Source: a virus
Virus record (IMG/VR): IMGVR_UViG_3300035199_000360
Span: 1-22,748 of that record
Length of the DNA stretch: 22,748 bases
Direction: 5' to 3' (one strand)
Below, one piece after another: positions 1 through 8,257 of the stretch. Numbering within the stretch: the first letter of the stretch is position 1; every line of letters starts with the position of its first letter. A program made the translations under genes and the position numbers. Below the pieces are notes generated by a model. It had not been told where the DNA came from, searched no databases, and worked only from the letters and a program-made list of their open reading frames with translations.

Positions 1-867
1 ATAAAAGCACAAAATGAATATGTAATTAATAATGCCGGCGGTTATGTGGTGTTTGGAACCGATCGAACTGGAACACAGGCCGATGGAATGGGCGCCCCCG
101 GCGCCCAAAAATCATCCGCAATTGATATATGTGTCGGTCGAATGTCGGGAGTCAAGAAGGGGAAAGGACTCAAAGATGGTGCCATGGTTGGTGCCAGTTT
201 TTCAGGAGATGCAGCTCGAATTTATATAAGCCAACTTGTCAAGATTGATAAAGCATTCGGTCTAGCTGATGGAGTTTCGGGCAAAAAAGGAGCAATTCCT
301 GGCCTCGACGAAGGCGGCCCGGGCCCAGCATCGGGTATTGGAATCAAAGCAGATGATGTTCGGATTATCGGCCGCCGTAGCATTAAGATCGTAACGGGAC
401 GCCAACAAGGTGTTAAAGGATATGGCACTGGCGGCGAGCCGACCGCACTAGGCGACTGGATGCATCAGCGCGCCCCAACCATCGAATTGATAGCTGGAAA
501 CTATACAGAGTCAAGAATTGTCTTCGGGGGTCTAAAGAACCCAGTCGAACGAATTAAGACCCTTCAACGGGCGTGTTTAGGATCCAACACCCGAGACGGC
601 TTTAAAGAGTTAAATGCCATCGTTGGCCAGATCTGGTCGGCTGTGTATAATCTAGCTCTTATTCAAACATCGTGGAATGGCGTACTAGGAGTGGATCCTT
701 TCCGGCCGTGGGTCGCCGCGGCCGCGCCTGTCGTCGGGTGCGGTAATCTTTCAAAGGTGTTAGCAAGCTTGTATCGAACAAAGATTAATTCAATGTTCTG
801 GGAAGTAAACTACTGCGAAGAATATGGATATAAATATGTTTGCAGCACAAATGTCAAAATTAGTTAA
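1..867 (+). CDS. Phage virion structural protein, C-terminal part (possible baseplate hub or spike-associated)
   Basis: The reading frame is open from base 1, so the gene begins left of the window and 288 codons are visible. A GTG at 46 is only an internal valine. The visible protein is glycine-rich with short beta-type segments: YVVFGTDRTG at the left end, SAIDICVGRM near residues 38-47, AARIYISQ near 71-78 and a block ADDVRIIGRRSIKIVTG near 117-133. That last block resembles the repeated strand pattern in gp5/VgrG-type spike and beta-helix proteins. The last ~110 residues look helical (VERIKTLQRACLG, ELNAIVGQIWSAV) and end in a STNVKIS tail. I recall similar proteins as uncharacterised structural proteins of marine myoviruses; a hub or spike role is inference from the repeats and from the wedge genes downstream. 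It ends 13 bases before the next gene. It could instead be a tail-fibre or decoration protein. Confidence 0.6.
   Translation: MKAQNEYVINNAGGYVVFGTDRTGTQADGMGAPGAQKSSAIDICVGRMSGVKKGKGLKDGAMVGASFSGDAARIYISQLVKIDKAFGLADGVSGKKGAIPGLDEGGPGPASGIGIKADDVRIIGRRSIKIVTGRQQGVKGYGTGGEPTALGDWMHQRAPTIELIAGNYTESRIVFGGLKNPVERIKTLQRACLGSNTRDGFKELNAIVGQIWSAVYNLALIQTSWNGVLGVDPFRPWVAAAAPVVGCGNLSKVLASLYRTKINSMFWEVNYCEEYGYKYVCSTNVKIS
829..836 (+). promoter_or_regulatory. Possible T4-type late promoter (TATAAATA)
   Basis: An exact match to the T4 late-promoter octamer TATAAATA lies inside the 3' end of the upstream gene, 44 bases before the start codon at 881. Initiation a few bases downstream would leave a leader of about 35-40 bases that includes the Shine-Dalgarno site. 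In T4, such octamers are read by gp55 sigma with gp33/gp45; whether this phage has that system cannot be seen here. The same bases encode part of GYKYVC, and roughly one chance match per strand is expected in a window this size, so this is only a candidate. Confidence 0.35.
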
Positions 868-869
868 AT

Positions 870-876
870 AGGGGAA
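870..876 (+). promoter_or_regulatory. Shine-Dalgarno site for the 2446-aa gene
   Basis: AGGGGAA lies in the 13-base gap after the upstream stop codon, with its G run ending 6 bases before ATG at 881. This supports that ATG as the start of the giant gene. Confidence 0.75.
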
Positions 877-880
877 TAAA

Positions 881-3800
881 ATGGCAGAGTCTAAGTTTTT
901 AAAATGGCAGGATATGGACAGTGATGGGCTCATCGACGTTTGCGATGATCTTATCATGGAGAAGCCACTACCGTGTCCTTCTAAATGTATACCAAATCCA
1001 GTAGCGATTACTCCGAATTGGAAGAAAGAGCCAAGTTTAGCCCCGTGGATAAACAAGAAAACGTGCTACTACGAGATAGTGAAAGAAACTCACTATACCA
1101 CCACGGTCCCCGAAGAATTGTTAGAGGGGGATGAAGTAGATGAGGGAAAGGTGCGCGAAGCCTTGAATGCTCGAGCACTGGAATTTGTTCCAGAGGTAAT
1201 CGAAACACTACTGATGGAAACCAATAAGGCTGACAGCGTTACTAATATCAACGCAGTTAGTGCCGACCTCCAATTTCACAAATATGATTTAGGCGTCCGA
1301 AAAGCAAATCGGCTTAAATTATTATTTAGAGTTCCGTTTGACACAATTGATCCGCTAGAAGAGGCGGAGGACGACGGCCCGATCCCAGAAGATGAAAAGC
1401 CAGGGTGGGTGTCAGTAGAATACTCGGCCGCTGATCTTTCCACTAAATTAATCACAGTCCGCCGGGGCCTAAATATGATGGGTCGCTATGTGAAGGTATA
1501 CCGCGCCATCGACGGCGGAAATGTTAAATTTTTAGAAGATGACCGCCTTTTTAATCTAGAAAATTATGGAGACCCTTGTTTGTTCACCCCTAATGGTTCT
1601 ATATTAGCAAAAATGCAGAATGAATTAGAATCTTTCATGAACGATCGTAATTTACAAATTCCCGGAATTGGCAATAATTCGTCATTTGGCGCCACCTTGG
1701 CCTCTCCATTCGCATCTATTACAAAAGATAATATTACGAGAATCAAGTTTGAATCTAAAGATTATAAATTAAAACAAATTGTTTTTTGGACAGACGGTTG
1801 TGGCGAAAAGGCCTTCTATTTAAATAAGAAATTAGCGCCTCTTTTAAGATCTGAAAACTGGTCAGACATAACCGCGGTAGGCTACATCTCTCAGCTTTAT
1901 AAGATGGATGCTGCCCTAACCGCACGAAAGCCGCCAGAGTGGCAAGATTTTATTATCGAATACACTTATCCTAAAATTTATGCAACAACTAATCCGGGCG
2001 ATATTAGTCCTTGGAACAAAACATCATCATGCATCCAAGACGCGCTTGACAATGAGTTGAAAGAATTAGGCCAAGATATTTTTGACGAAGTTCTCAATAT
2101 CGGGGATGTAATCGCATATCAATTTAGAAATGGCCTTTGTCGGTACAACATGGAAGAATTGCGAGACATGGAGATGGACTACGGTATCGCAGACACTATC
2201 AATCCCGGTAGCAAAAAGAAACACAGCATGATGGCCATGGCTAAAATGCAAGCTTTCAAAGAACTGGCGGAAAGTGATCAGGTATTTGCTGCATTATGCG
2301 CTCGTATTTTGGGAGATTCGCTTGGGTGGAAAAATGTTACTCAACAAATGGATGATATGTATGAATATGGTCTCGAGAGAATAAAAGTATGCGGCCTTTT
2401 TGATCTCGGCCTTGATGCAATTAAGTGCCTATTAGGAGGCCTCACGCTGGAACAAGCTCTGAGTAGCATGCTAAAGGCGGCCCTGGCAGCCATGAACATT
2501 GAAAATTTTGGAGACTTATTCATAGGGCTCCCGGCCGGCAAACAAGCTGAACTCGACGCACTAGTTAAGAAGAACTTTGAAAAAGGGAACCTGTTTAGAC
2601 CCGATTCTGAAATGCAACAGTATTCTGATGCACTAGCAGCACCCGGAACAGAATACAAGGGCGACGGTGAATCGATTGAAGATACACCGCTCACCTCTCT
2701 TGGATCCGGCACCCTAGGCACCGGCATGAAACTTACAAAGCCGTGGGAAGATCCCGTGGTAGTTAGCGAAGATCACAATAAGCGTTCTAATATGGATCAG
2801 TGGTCAGACTCGTCATCTGCACGCCGGTCACTATCCGATCAAATAGCATCCGGCCGCGCTTCTGACGATAACTTAGATCCAACTTTAGTAATGGATTTAT
2901 ACATTCAAGGTCTCTTGGAAGTATATCAAGACAACTATCTTGAATTGTTGGATGAACTGAACAAGTTCCCAGGCGCCGAACTGATTAGCGCTTTAATCGC
3001 TTTGTTTGATTGTCCAATGCCTCCTCTCTTTAATCCAAGCATTGCTGATTTTATGAAGTCTTTTGGTCTTCCTTTCTGTCGTGATATGAGAGAGATCCGG
3101 ATCCCACGAATGTGGGATCCCAGTGAGTGGTATCCGGATTTTTGTGACTTTATGAAATGGCTGTGGGACCAGTTCAAAATAGCAGTAAAACAAGCAGTTT
3201 TCAATATACTGATTTTGATTCTTGTTAAGATTTGTCAAATTCTTGGAGATGCGATCTGCAAAGCTTTAGAAACAGTTGGCAATATTGCCGCCGCGATGCC
3301 CGCACTATTGGCTGGAAACCAGCAGATTCGTAATATTATTCGCGACTCTATTTGTGGCCCCGATGCGACTGATGAAATGATCGATAACACAATGATTGAC
3401 CTATTTGCAAAATTAGGCCCCGGGGCAGCAGCCTTGGCCAATCAAGAATCAGTTATTAAGTTTGTAGAAGACTTATCTTCTTCGACCACTCGTAGAGAAT
3501 TGGCTGAAGCTTTTGAGGGCCGTCCCTCACAAGAGTTCCTTGAAGTGTCGAGGCAGTTGATAGAATATGAATACCCAGAGTTTAAGGCCGGCCTAGGCAA
3601 TCCGGATCAACTAACGAGTCTGTTTAGAAATACCGGCGCAATGATGCCGGCACAAGCCCGCCAAGATTTGAAAGATTTCCTTAATGAACTACCTGACGAC
3701 GACTTTTTTCCTGCCAATCCTACCCTGTGCTTGTCTCCCAAAAAGCAAGAAGATTTTGCAGCATTAAGGTGTGAGCTTTTGGCCGGCCAGCACCGCACAT

Positions 3801-6800
3801 CTACTGGACAATGTGAAGACTCGTTCAGAGATCTGATAGACGAGATGAAGGGAAATGTAACCGACTTAACTGCAATGATGAGTGGTGCACCCGGAGGCCC
3901 GGGCGGAGATGGTGCCTTTGAAGATTTTGTAATGCAAAATATGCCTAAGCTATTTTCTGAACCCGGATGTGACGATGGGCTTTTACCAGACATGCCAGAG
4001 GCTACTAAAACAGTCGCCTCGTCAGCGCTAGGTAATGATTTCGAAATGCTAAAAATAGACTACTCCAAGGATATGCTTGGAAACGGCGGCCTTTTTGCCA
4101 CCAACAGCGATTGGGGATTCATGAACATGATCCTGTCAGATACGAAAGGAAATCCTTTAACAGCACATCATCGTCTCGGGCACAATAGGAACAATTATGT
4201 CGACTTCGCATCAAATCTGATAAATGGAGGAGAAGCATCAACAGGGTTCTTCGCCTTTATGCAGGGAAATTCCAAATTTAATGATCAAAGAGGGCAGTTT
4301 CCTTCATATGTTGGAGAGTGGCTGATGCGTCAGCTTTTATGTGCCGGCGGAGTTACTGATGACTTGGACGAAGCAGACATGTTCGACAATGGCGAAACAT
4401 ATAATCTTTTCCCGATTCAGAGTCCCGGCGGCTGGGCGAAAGACCTGAAAAATGGAGAGTCAGATGTCATCGACGGCAGGACAAGCTTTAGCTACAATGC
4501 CGGAAACACATGGGATCCCGGTGGTGCTTGGTCTGTCACGTGGGAGGACCTAGACTTTAACCAAGGGTGGGGAGTTAATGTCGACCTCATGCAAATTCCT
4601 GATTTTGGATACAACACTCCTATTTCAGTCGACTGGGACGGAGAAAAAATTGTTATAGAAGAAAAGGGCCGCAAAAAATATCCAGATATGATTTTAAATT
4701 ATCAAGACAATGCAGCCGGCTTGAGAGAGGGTTGTAACCGCGGCCGCAACAAAAATAGTTCATCCGGCGATGAGGGAAGTTTTTCTTTCTCGAGCGGCGA
4801 AGATATGGACTCTAGCTGGAGTTACGGATTTGAAATACTGTATTTTAGCGGAGACATGGTAGATGATTCATCTTTCGATTCTTCAGGAGAAGAAAGTGAA
4901 CCGGTCGAATTGCCCGGCCCCGAAGGCGAATATGATTTAACAAAAGACATGTCCCCGGAAGAGAAGGCTGAATATGAGGCTGCGGTAAGAAGCAGCAACC
5001 CTGATGCAATCACCAATGTTCAGGACGGAGTTAAACGTAATCGCGCAGACGACAATGTTCGTATTAAAATTGTAGAAAAAATGAATACATCTGCCAACGT
5101 CGAATCGCCCCTGTCAGAAATGATGGCCGAAGATATGGATAAGTCCGACGGGTTTGACCTCCCAACTTGGATAGAACAGGTGCCCATTGTTGGTTGGGTG
5201 TTACAGGCCGTGGTTAATATATTTACAAAACCTTTTTCCAGCTTGATTCGACCAGCTAGCGCAATCGGCGCCCCCAACGACGACGGAGAGACAATTGTTT
5301 TGAACGAGAGATATGAATTTTTGGCTGTAGATAATGGCCTTGATGGAATTGATTTGTCTCAATATCCTGAGTTTTTAAAATGCTTCACTTCTCATACCGC
5401 ACACTCTCCGCAGGTTGTGATGTTGTCAGAACTAGCAGGGATCGACAAGGAGTCTGCTTTGACTTCTGTTAATAGTTTTATGGATAAATTCTTCAAAGAT
5501 TGGGCCAAAGAGATTGGGACCAATCAAAACGGCTGGTTATACGGAGCAAAATTTGATTATCTACTTCCGTCCGATACAGATTATGTGGCCTCCTATGGCA
5601 GTAAATATGATACATCTTACCCCACTCCAAGAATGTACGACACAATATCGATAACAGAAACAGATACCGATGGCGATACGTCTACCCGGCCAGTAAGAAA
5701 TCGCGATATGATCATGGGGCAGTCTCGTGATCAGTACATGAACGAAGTGAATGGGACCCCCGAATCCACCAGAGTATATTACCTTAACCCAGGAAACTAT
5801 GGAGGATCATATGTTAATCCTCCCATCCACATCAAACCACTGCAATTTGGAGGATGGATGGGCCTTGTCCAAGTTATGTTCCCAGAACTTAGCCCATGCA
5901 AGCCCCAGAGAACAGATTTAGTTAATTTTGGAGAAATTCAGCAAAAAATAGACAGCAGAATCTCTAAAATACCAGAAGATCCTCGCCTGAAACAAGGGCC
6001 CGATTGTGCACTAGAGGTTCCGTATAACCGAATTCTAGACCGCGCCGGCAAGACCGGCTTAATGGGAGTTATTGAGGCGGCCATTAGAATTTTTGCTAGT
6101 ACTCATTTCCTAAAAGGCATGCCCACATTCTCTCGTATTCAGCCGAAATTCCCAGAGAATTTTAGTAATATTTATTCTCAATACATCGTGGAAATTATGG
6201 AGGAGAGATTCAAAGAAGCTCAGCATCCGTTTTGGGAAATGTTTAACCTATTTTCCGATCAAGAGTTCTGGTATGCATTCTTGGAACAATCAGTTCAGTT
6301 TTATGCATGGCGCTTGGACAACGGAGAAATAGAAAATCCGTCAGCATCAGTCTTAAATGCTTTGAGAAGGCTGAATGATTATCAAGAGAGATATGATTTT
6401 CCATATGGCGAGGATCTAATAGACGCAAAACAGATGAAAGACGCACACTGGCTTCAGACGCTTAAGGGATATCGTTTTGATAAAAACCTCGAAGGCGTCG
6501 TCGAAACCGAAGAAGATGCTAAATTGGTTCTTGCTGAATTGGTTGCTGAACAACTTACAATAATGGGTGATCGTCTCGTTAGTAATCTTCGGGCCCAAGG
6601 GTATATCCCGACGGTGTATGATCTGGATTATTGGATTTTCCAACATCAATGCGCCGGCAGCGAGATAAAGATCGCTGGACCCAAGTTCATAGAAGAGCCT
6701 GTTGGCCTTCCGACGCCTGATAATCCAGATCCTGCAGGCGCCGGCGATGAGTGGCCAGGTCCCTATTATACCGCCGGCGGCGAATTTCGAGTGGCTGCGG

Positions 6801-8221
6801 ATGGCGATCTTGATAATGGCTTTGAATTGGGAGACGAATACATAGGCTTTTATTTTGGCTATGAAGAATCAACTGAGGATGGAGCGCTCCAGGGGGATAT
6901 AGTTTACGTCGTTGGAGATCCCGCTGGCGGATTCCCCTTTCCGATAGAAGGAGAAAGTATTACCGACGTCGCCGACGTGATTAGACCCTTGGCGACCAAG
7001 ATCAAGGTTGTCTCCGAGCAAGTAAAGAAGCAAACTTACTCTGAAGATCTCCCGGCTCACAAAGCACAACACAGCAAAGACGGCGACCGTGATAAAACAG
7101 GGTTAGTGACGACTCTTATAGATCTTGGAGATGTCCCGGAATATGGAACCGCATCAACATCAGGCGACTATCCGTTTGCTCTTGAAAAGTTTATCTCAAT
7201 TGAGGGGACAAAAATGTCATCCAGTAGCGCACTCTCCGTTATTATGGGCTCTAATGATAATGCATTGCTGATGTCAGAAGCATATCCGGGCCCGGCCGGA
7301 AATAGATTGAGACAGGTAAGAAACTCTGCCGGTATTGTGGTGGGCGTCGAAGGAGAGATGGGGGTGAGATATGGCCTACAATTTTACTTCTTACATGCCG
7401 GCTCAAAGATACCGATTGCGGATGTGTCAGTAAATGCATTAGATTTGCCAATTGCTGCAACTCCTCCGTTTGATGGAAGCTCCAAACTACTCCTGTGTCT
7501 GTTAAATATGATGAAATCACATCCTCAATATAGATTGATGACAAGCTATATTTTTCCCATGAAAAAGATTACGTCTACTCTCGCAGTATATAATGATATG
7601 GGTTTCTTATCTGCCATTGGAGAAGTGACAGTTGGCCGCGGCGACTGGGACAGATATGTGCCCATGGGCGATGGGGTATTTAGTTTCAACGGACCTAAAT
7701 CTGACACAGAAGGCGACTGGATCAATAGTGATATTAAGGGCGTACGCTCAAAACCCGGAAGCATAGCCTTCATAAGTGAGGACGAATCAGAAATCGAAGT
7801 GGAAGATCCTTATTGGGGCGACGGGGGAATTCTCCGTCCGGACGGCGACGAACCATACTGGCTTAAGATTAAAACTTTGAATCAGGGTAAAAGTTTCGTC
7901 GGAGGCAATGAGGGCTGGGTGCACCACAAAAACAGACAGCCTGGCTGGTTTGGAGGCATCGGCATAATGGAATGGGACTCTTGGGATAGGGTCTTATTAA
8001 GAAATTCCGTTGCGCGCATTAAGAGGATGTTTAAGGGCTATTATAATTCTCGTGATTGGCAACCGGGAGATATAGATAAATTCCCGGCCGGCGCCGTTTT
8101 CATTAAGAACCTAAAGAACAGAATGATGCCCAACCCTGCTATGGGAATTGTACCATGGTGGAAGAGGAACAGAGTCCGCTCCACTCCCTTTAACGATAAA
8201 GGTGCTTTGTGTGACAAATAA
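881..8221 (+). CDS. Giant uncharacterised phage structural protein (2446 aa)
   Basis: Function unknown; its place between a spike-like gene and gp25/gp6 suggests a virion protein at or near the baseplate. ATG at 881 follows a good AGGGG site. Residues 11-23 (DMDSDGLIDVCDD) match a calcium-binding loop of EF-hand/thrombospondin type-3 form, followed by CPSKC (32-36) and Cys62. About residues 685-760 hold a Cys/Pro-rich block (KFPGAELISAL, FDCPMPPLFNPS, GLPFCRD), then a hydrophobic segment around 772-800. Residues about 1293-1355 are a Ser/Asp/Glu-rich linker, and a second hydrophobic stretch lies at 1434-1448. A helical block near 1716-1753 contains LDRAGKTGLMGVIEAAIR and STHFLKGMPTFSRI. The C-terminus is basic (PWWKRNRVR). 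I recall this block order from unnamed proteins of marine phages. There is no recognised enzyme motif and no coiled-coil pattern typical of a tape measure. The frame is intact over 7.3 kb. Confidence 0.75.
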   Translation: MAESKFLKWQDMDSDGLIDVCDDLIMEKPLPCPSKCIPNPVAITPNWKKEPSLAPWINKKTCYYEIVKETHYTTTVPEELLEGDEVDEGKVREALNARALEFVPEVIETLLMETNKADSVTNINAVSADLQFHKYDLGVRKANRLKLLFRVPFDTIDPLEEAEDDGPIPEDEKPGWVSVEYSAADLSTKLITVRRGLNMMGRYVKVYRAIDGGNVKFLEDDRLFNLENYGDPCLFTPNGSILAKMQNELESFMNDRNLQIPGIGNNSSFGATLASPFASITKDNITRIKFESKDYKLKQIVFWTDGCGEKAFYLNKKLAPLLRSENWSDITAVGYISQLYKMDAALTARKPPEWQDFIIEYTYPKIYATTNPGDISPWNKTSSCIQDALDNELKELGQDIFDEVLNIGDVIAYQFRNGLCRYNMEELRDMEMDYGIADTINPGSKKKHSMMAMAKMQAFKELAESDQVFAALCARILGDSLGWKNVTQQMDDMYEYGLERIKVCGLFDLGLDAIKCLLGGLTLEQALSSMLKAALAAMNIENFGDLFIGLPAGKQAELDALVKKNFEKGNLFRPDSEMQQYSDALAAPGTEYKGDGESIEDTPLTSLGSGTLGTGMKLTKPWEDPVVVSEDHNKRSNMDQWSDSSSARRSLSDQIASGRASDDNLDPTLVMDLYIQGLLEVYQDNYLELLDELNKFPGAELISALIALFDCPMPPLFNPSIADFMKSFGLPFCRDMREIRIPRMWDPSEWYPDFCDFMKWLWDQFKIAVKQAVFNILILILVKICQILGDAICKALETVGNIAAAMPALLAGNQQIRNIIRDSICGPDATDEMIDNTMIDLFAKLGPGAAALANQESVIKFVEDLSSSTTRRELAEAFEGRPSQEFLEVSRQLIEYEYPEFKAGLGNPDQLTSLFRNTGAMMPAQARQDLKDFLNELPDDDFFPANPTLCLSPKKQEDFAALRCELLAGQHRTSTGQCEDSFRDLIDEMKGNVTDLTAMMSGAPGGPGGDGAFEDFVMQNMPKLFSEPGCDDGLLPDMPEATKTVASSALGNDFEMLKIDYSKDMLGNGGLFATNSDWGFMNMILSDTKGNPLTAHHRLGHNRNNYVDFASNLINGGEASTGFFAFMQGNSKFNDQRGQFPSYVGEWLMRQLLCAGGVTDDLDEADMFDNGETYNLFPIQSPGGWAKDLKNGESDVIDGRTSFSYNAGNTWDPGGAWSVTWEDLDFNQGWGVNVDLMQIPDFGYNTPISVDWDGEKIVIEEKGRKKYPDMILNYQDNAAGLREGCNRGRNKNSSSGDEGSFSFSSGEDMDSSWSYGFEILYFSGDMVDDSSFDSSGEESEPVELPGPEGEYDLTKDMSPEEKAEYEAAVRSSNPDAITNVQDGVKRNRADDNVRIKIVEKMNTSANVESPLSEMMAEDMDKSDGFDLPTWIEQVPIVGWVLQAVVNIFTKPFSSLIRPASAIGAPNDDGETIVLNERYEFLAVDNGLDGIDLSQYPEFLKCFTSHTAHSPQVVMLSELAGIDKESALTSVNSFMDKFFKDWAKEIGTNQNGWLYGAKFDYLLPSDTDYVASYGSKYDTSYPTPRMYDTISITETDTDGDTSTRPVRNRDMIMGQSRDQYMNEVNGTPESTRVYYLNPGNYGGSYVNPPIHIKPLQFGGWMGLVQVMFPELSPCKPQRTDLVNFGEIQQKIDSRISKIPEDPRLKQGPDCALEVPYNRILDRAGKTGLMGVIEAAIRIFASTHFLKGMPTFSRIQPKFPENFSNIYSQYIVEIMEERFKEAQHPFWEMFNLFSDQEFWYAFLEQSVQFYAWRLDNGEIENPSASVLNALRRLNDYQERYDFPYGEDLIDAKQMKDAHWLQTLKGYRFDKNLEGVVETEEDAKLVLAELVAEQLTIMGDRLVSNLRAQGYIPTVYDLDYWIFQHQCAGSEIKIAGPKFIEEPVGLPTPDNPDPAGAGDEWPGPYYTAGGEFRVAADGDLDNGFELGDEYIGFYFGYEESTEDGALQGDIVYVVGDPAGGFPFPIEGESITDVADVIRPLATKIKVVSEQVKKQTYSEDLPAHKAQHSKDGDRDKTGLVTTLIDLGDVPEYGTASTSGDYPFALEKFISIEGTKMSSSSALSVIMGSNDNALLMSEAYPGPAGNRLRQVRNSAGIVVGVEGEMGVRYGLQFYFLHAGSKIPIADVSVNALDLPIAATPPFDGSSKLLLCLLNMMKSHPQYRLMTSYIFPMKKITSTLAVYNDMGFLSAIGEVTVGRGDWDRYVPMGDGVFSFNGPKSDTEGDWINSDIKGVRSKPGSIAFISEDESEIEVEDPYWGDGGILRPDGDEPYWLKIKTLNQGKSFVGGNEGWVHHKNRQPGWFGGIGIMEWDSWDRVLLRNSVARIKRMFKGYYNSRDWQPGDIDKFPAGAVFIKNLKNRMMPNPAMGIVPWWKRNRVRSTPFNDKGALCDK
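3099..3120 (+). repeat. Perfect 9-bp inverted repeat (hairpin) inside the 2446-aa gene
   Basis: GGATCCCAC (3099-3107) and GTGGGATCC (3112-3120) are exact reverse complements separated by a GAAT loop, so the DNA or mRNA could form a 9-bp stem with six G-C pairs. It contains two GGATCC sites and lies about 55 bases before the codons of the hydrophobic segment. It is coding sequence (IPRMWDPSE) and has no T run after it, so it is not a terminator. Confidence 0.6.
3182..3290 (+). other. Hydrophobic segment of the 2446-aa protein
   Basis: Codons 768-803 encode AVKQAVFNILILILVKICQI and then a further Leu/Ile/Ala-rich helix with two cysteines and few charges. The FNILILILV core is about 9 residues of uninterrupted hydrophobicity, followed by AICKALETVGNIAAAMPALLAG. 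It could be a membrane-inserting helix or a buried helix of a multimer. Confidence 0.55.
4757..4945 (+). other. Acidic serine-rich low-complexity linker of the 2446-aa protein
   Basis: Codons about 1293-1355 encode runs such as SSSGDEGSFSFSSGEDMDSS and SSFDSSGEESEPVELPGPEG, dominated by Ser, Asp, Glu and Gly. Such composition usually marks a flexible, exposed linker; here it separates the Cys/Pro-rich N-terminal half from the second hydrophobic stretch and C-terminal half. Confidence 0.6.
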
Positions 8222-8239
8222 ATACGATTAAGGTATAAT
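8211..8239 (+). promoter_or_regulatory. Candidate promoter for the gp25-gp6 genes (sigma70-like, with overlapping late-type octamer)
   Basis: GTGACA at 8211-8216 matches five of six bases of the -35 consensus TTGACA, TATAAT at 8234-8239 matches the -10 consensus exactly, and the spacer is 17 bases. Initiation about 7 bases past the -10 would fall near 8246, leaving only about 12 leader bases starting at the Shine-Dalgarno site. An alternative sits inside it: AATAAATA at 8217-8224, seven of eight to the T4 late octamer TATAAATA, which would start near 8230 and keep the whole ribosome site. The box straddles the end of the upstream gene and the longest gap in the window (36 bases). Confidence 0.45.
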
Positions 8240-8245
8240 TATTAT

Positions 8246-8253
8246 GAGGGAAG
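8246..8253 (+). promoter_or_regulatory. Shine-Dalgarno site for the gp25-like gene
   Basis: GAGGGAAG lies 4-11 bases before ATG at 8258, with the GGG ending 7 bases before it. An ATG at 8244 is out of frame with the gp25 gene, so 8258 is the start. Confidence 0.75.
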
Positions 8254-8257
8254 AATC

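Noticed and set aside
46-867. GTG at 46 as the true start of the first gene
   Set aside because: The frame is open and protein-like from base 1 (KAQNEYVINNAGGY), and no Shine-Dalgarno precedes 46; the gene is cut by the window edge.
2341-2727. 128-aa minus-strand frame, and similar ones at 3607-3993 and 7251-7544
   Set aside because: They lie wholly inside the 2446-aa gene, are rich in Ser/Pro/Arg as expected of antisense shadows, and have no recognisable domains.
881-8221. Tail tape-measure protein as the identity of the 2446-aa gene
   Set aside because: It lacks the long heptad-type helices and repeated spacing of aromatic residues usual in tape measures, and has many Cys/Pro/Asp-rich compact blocks.
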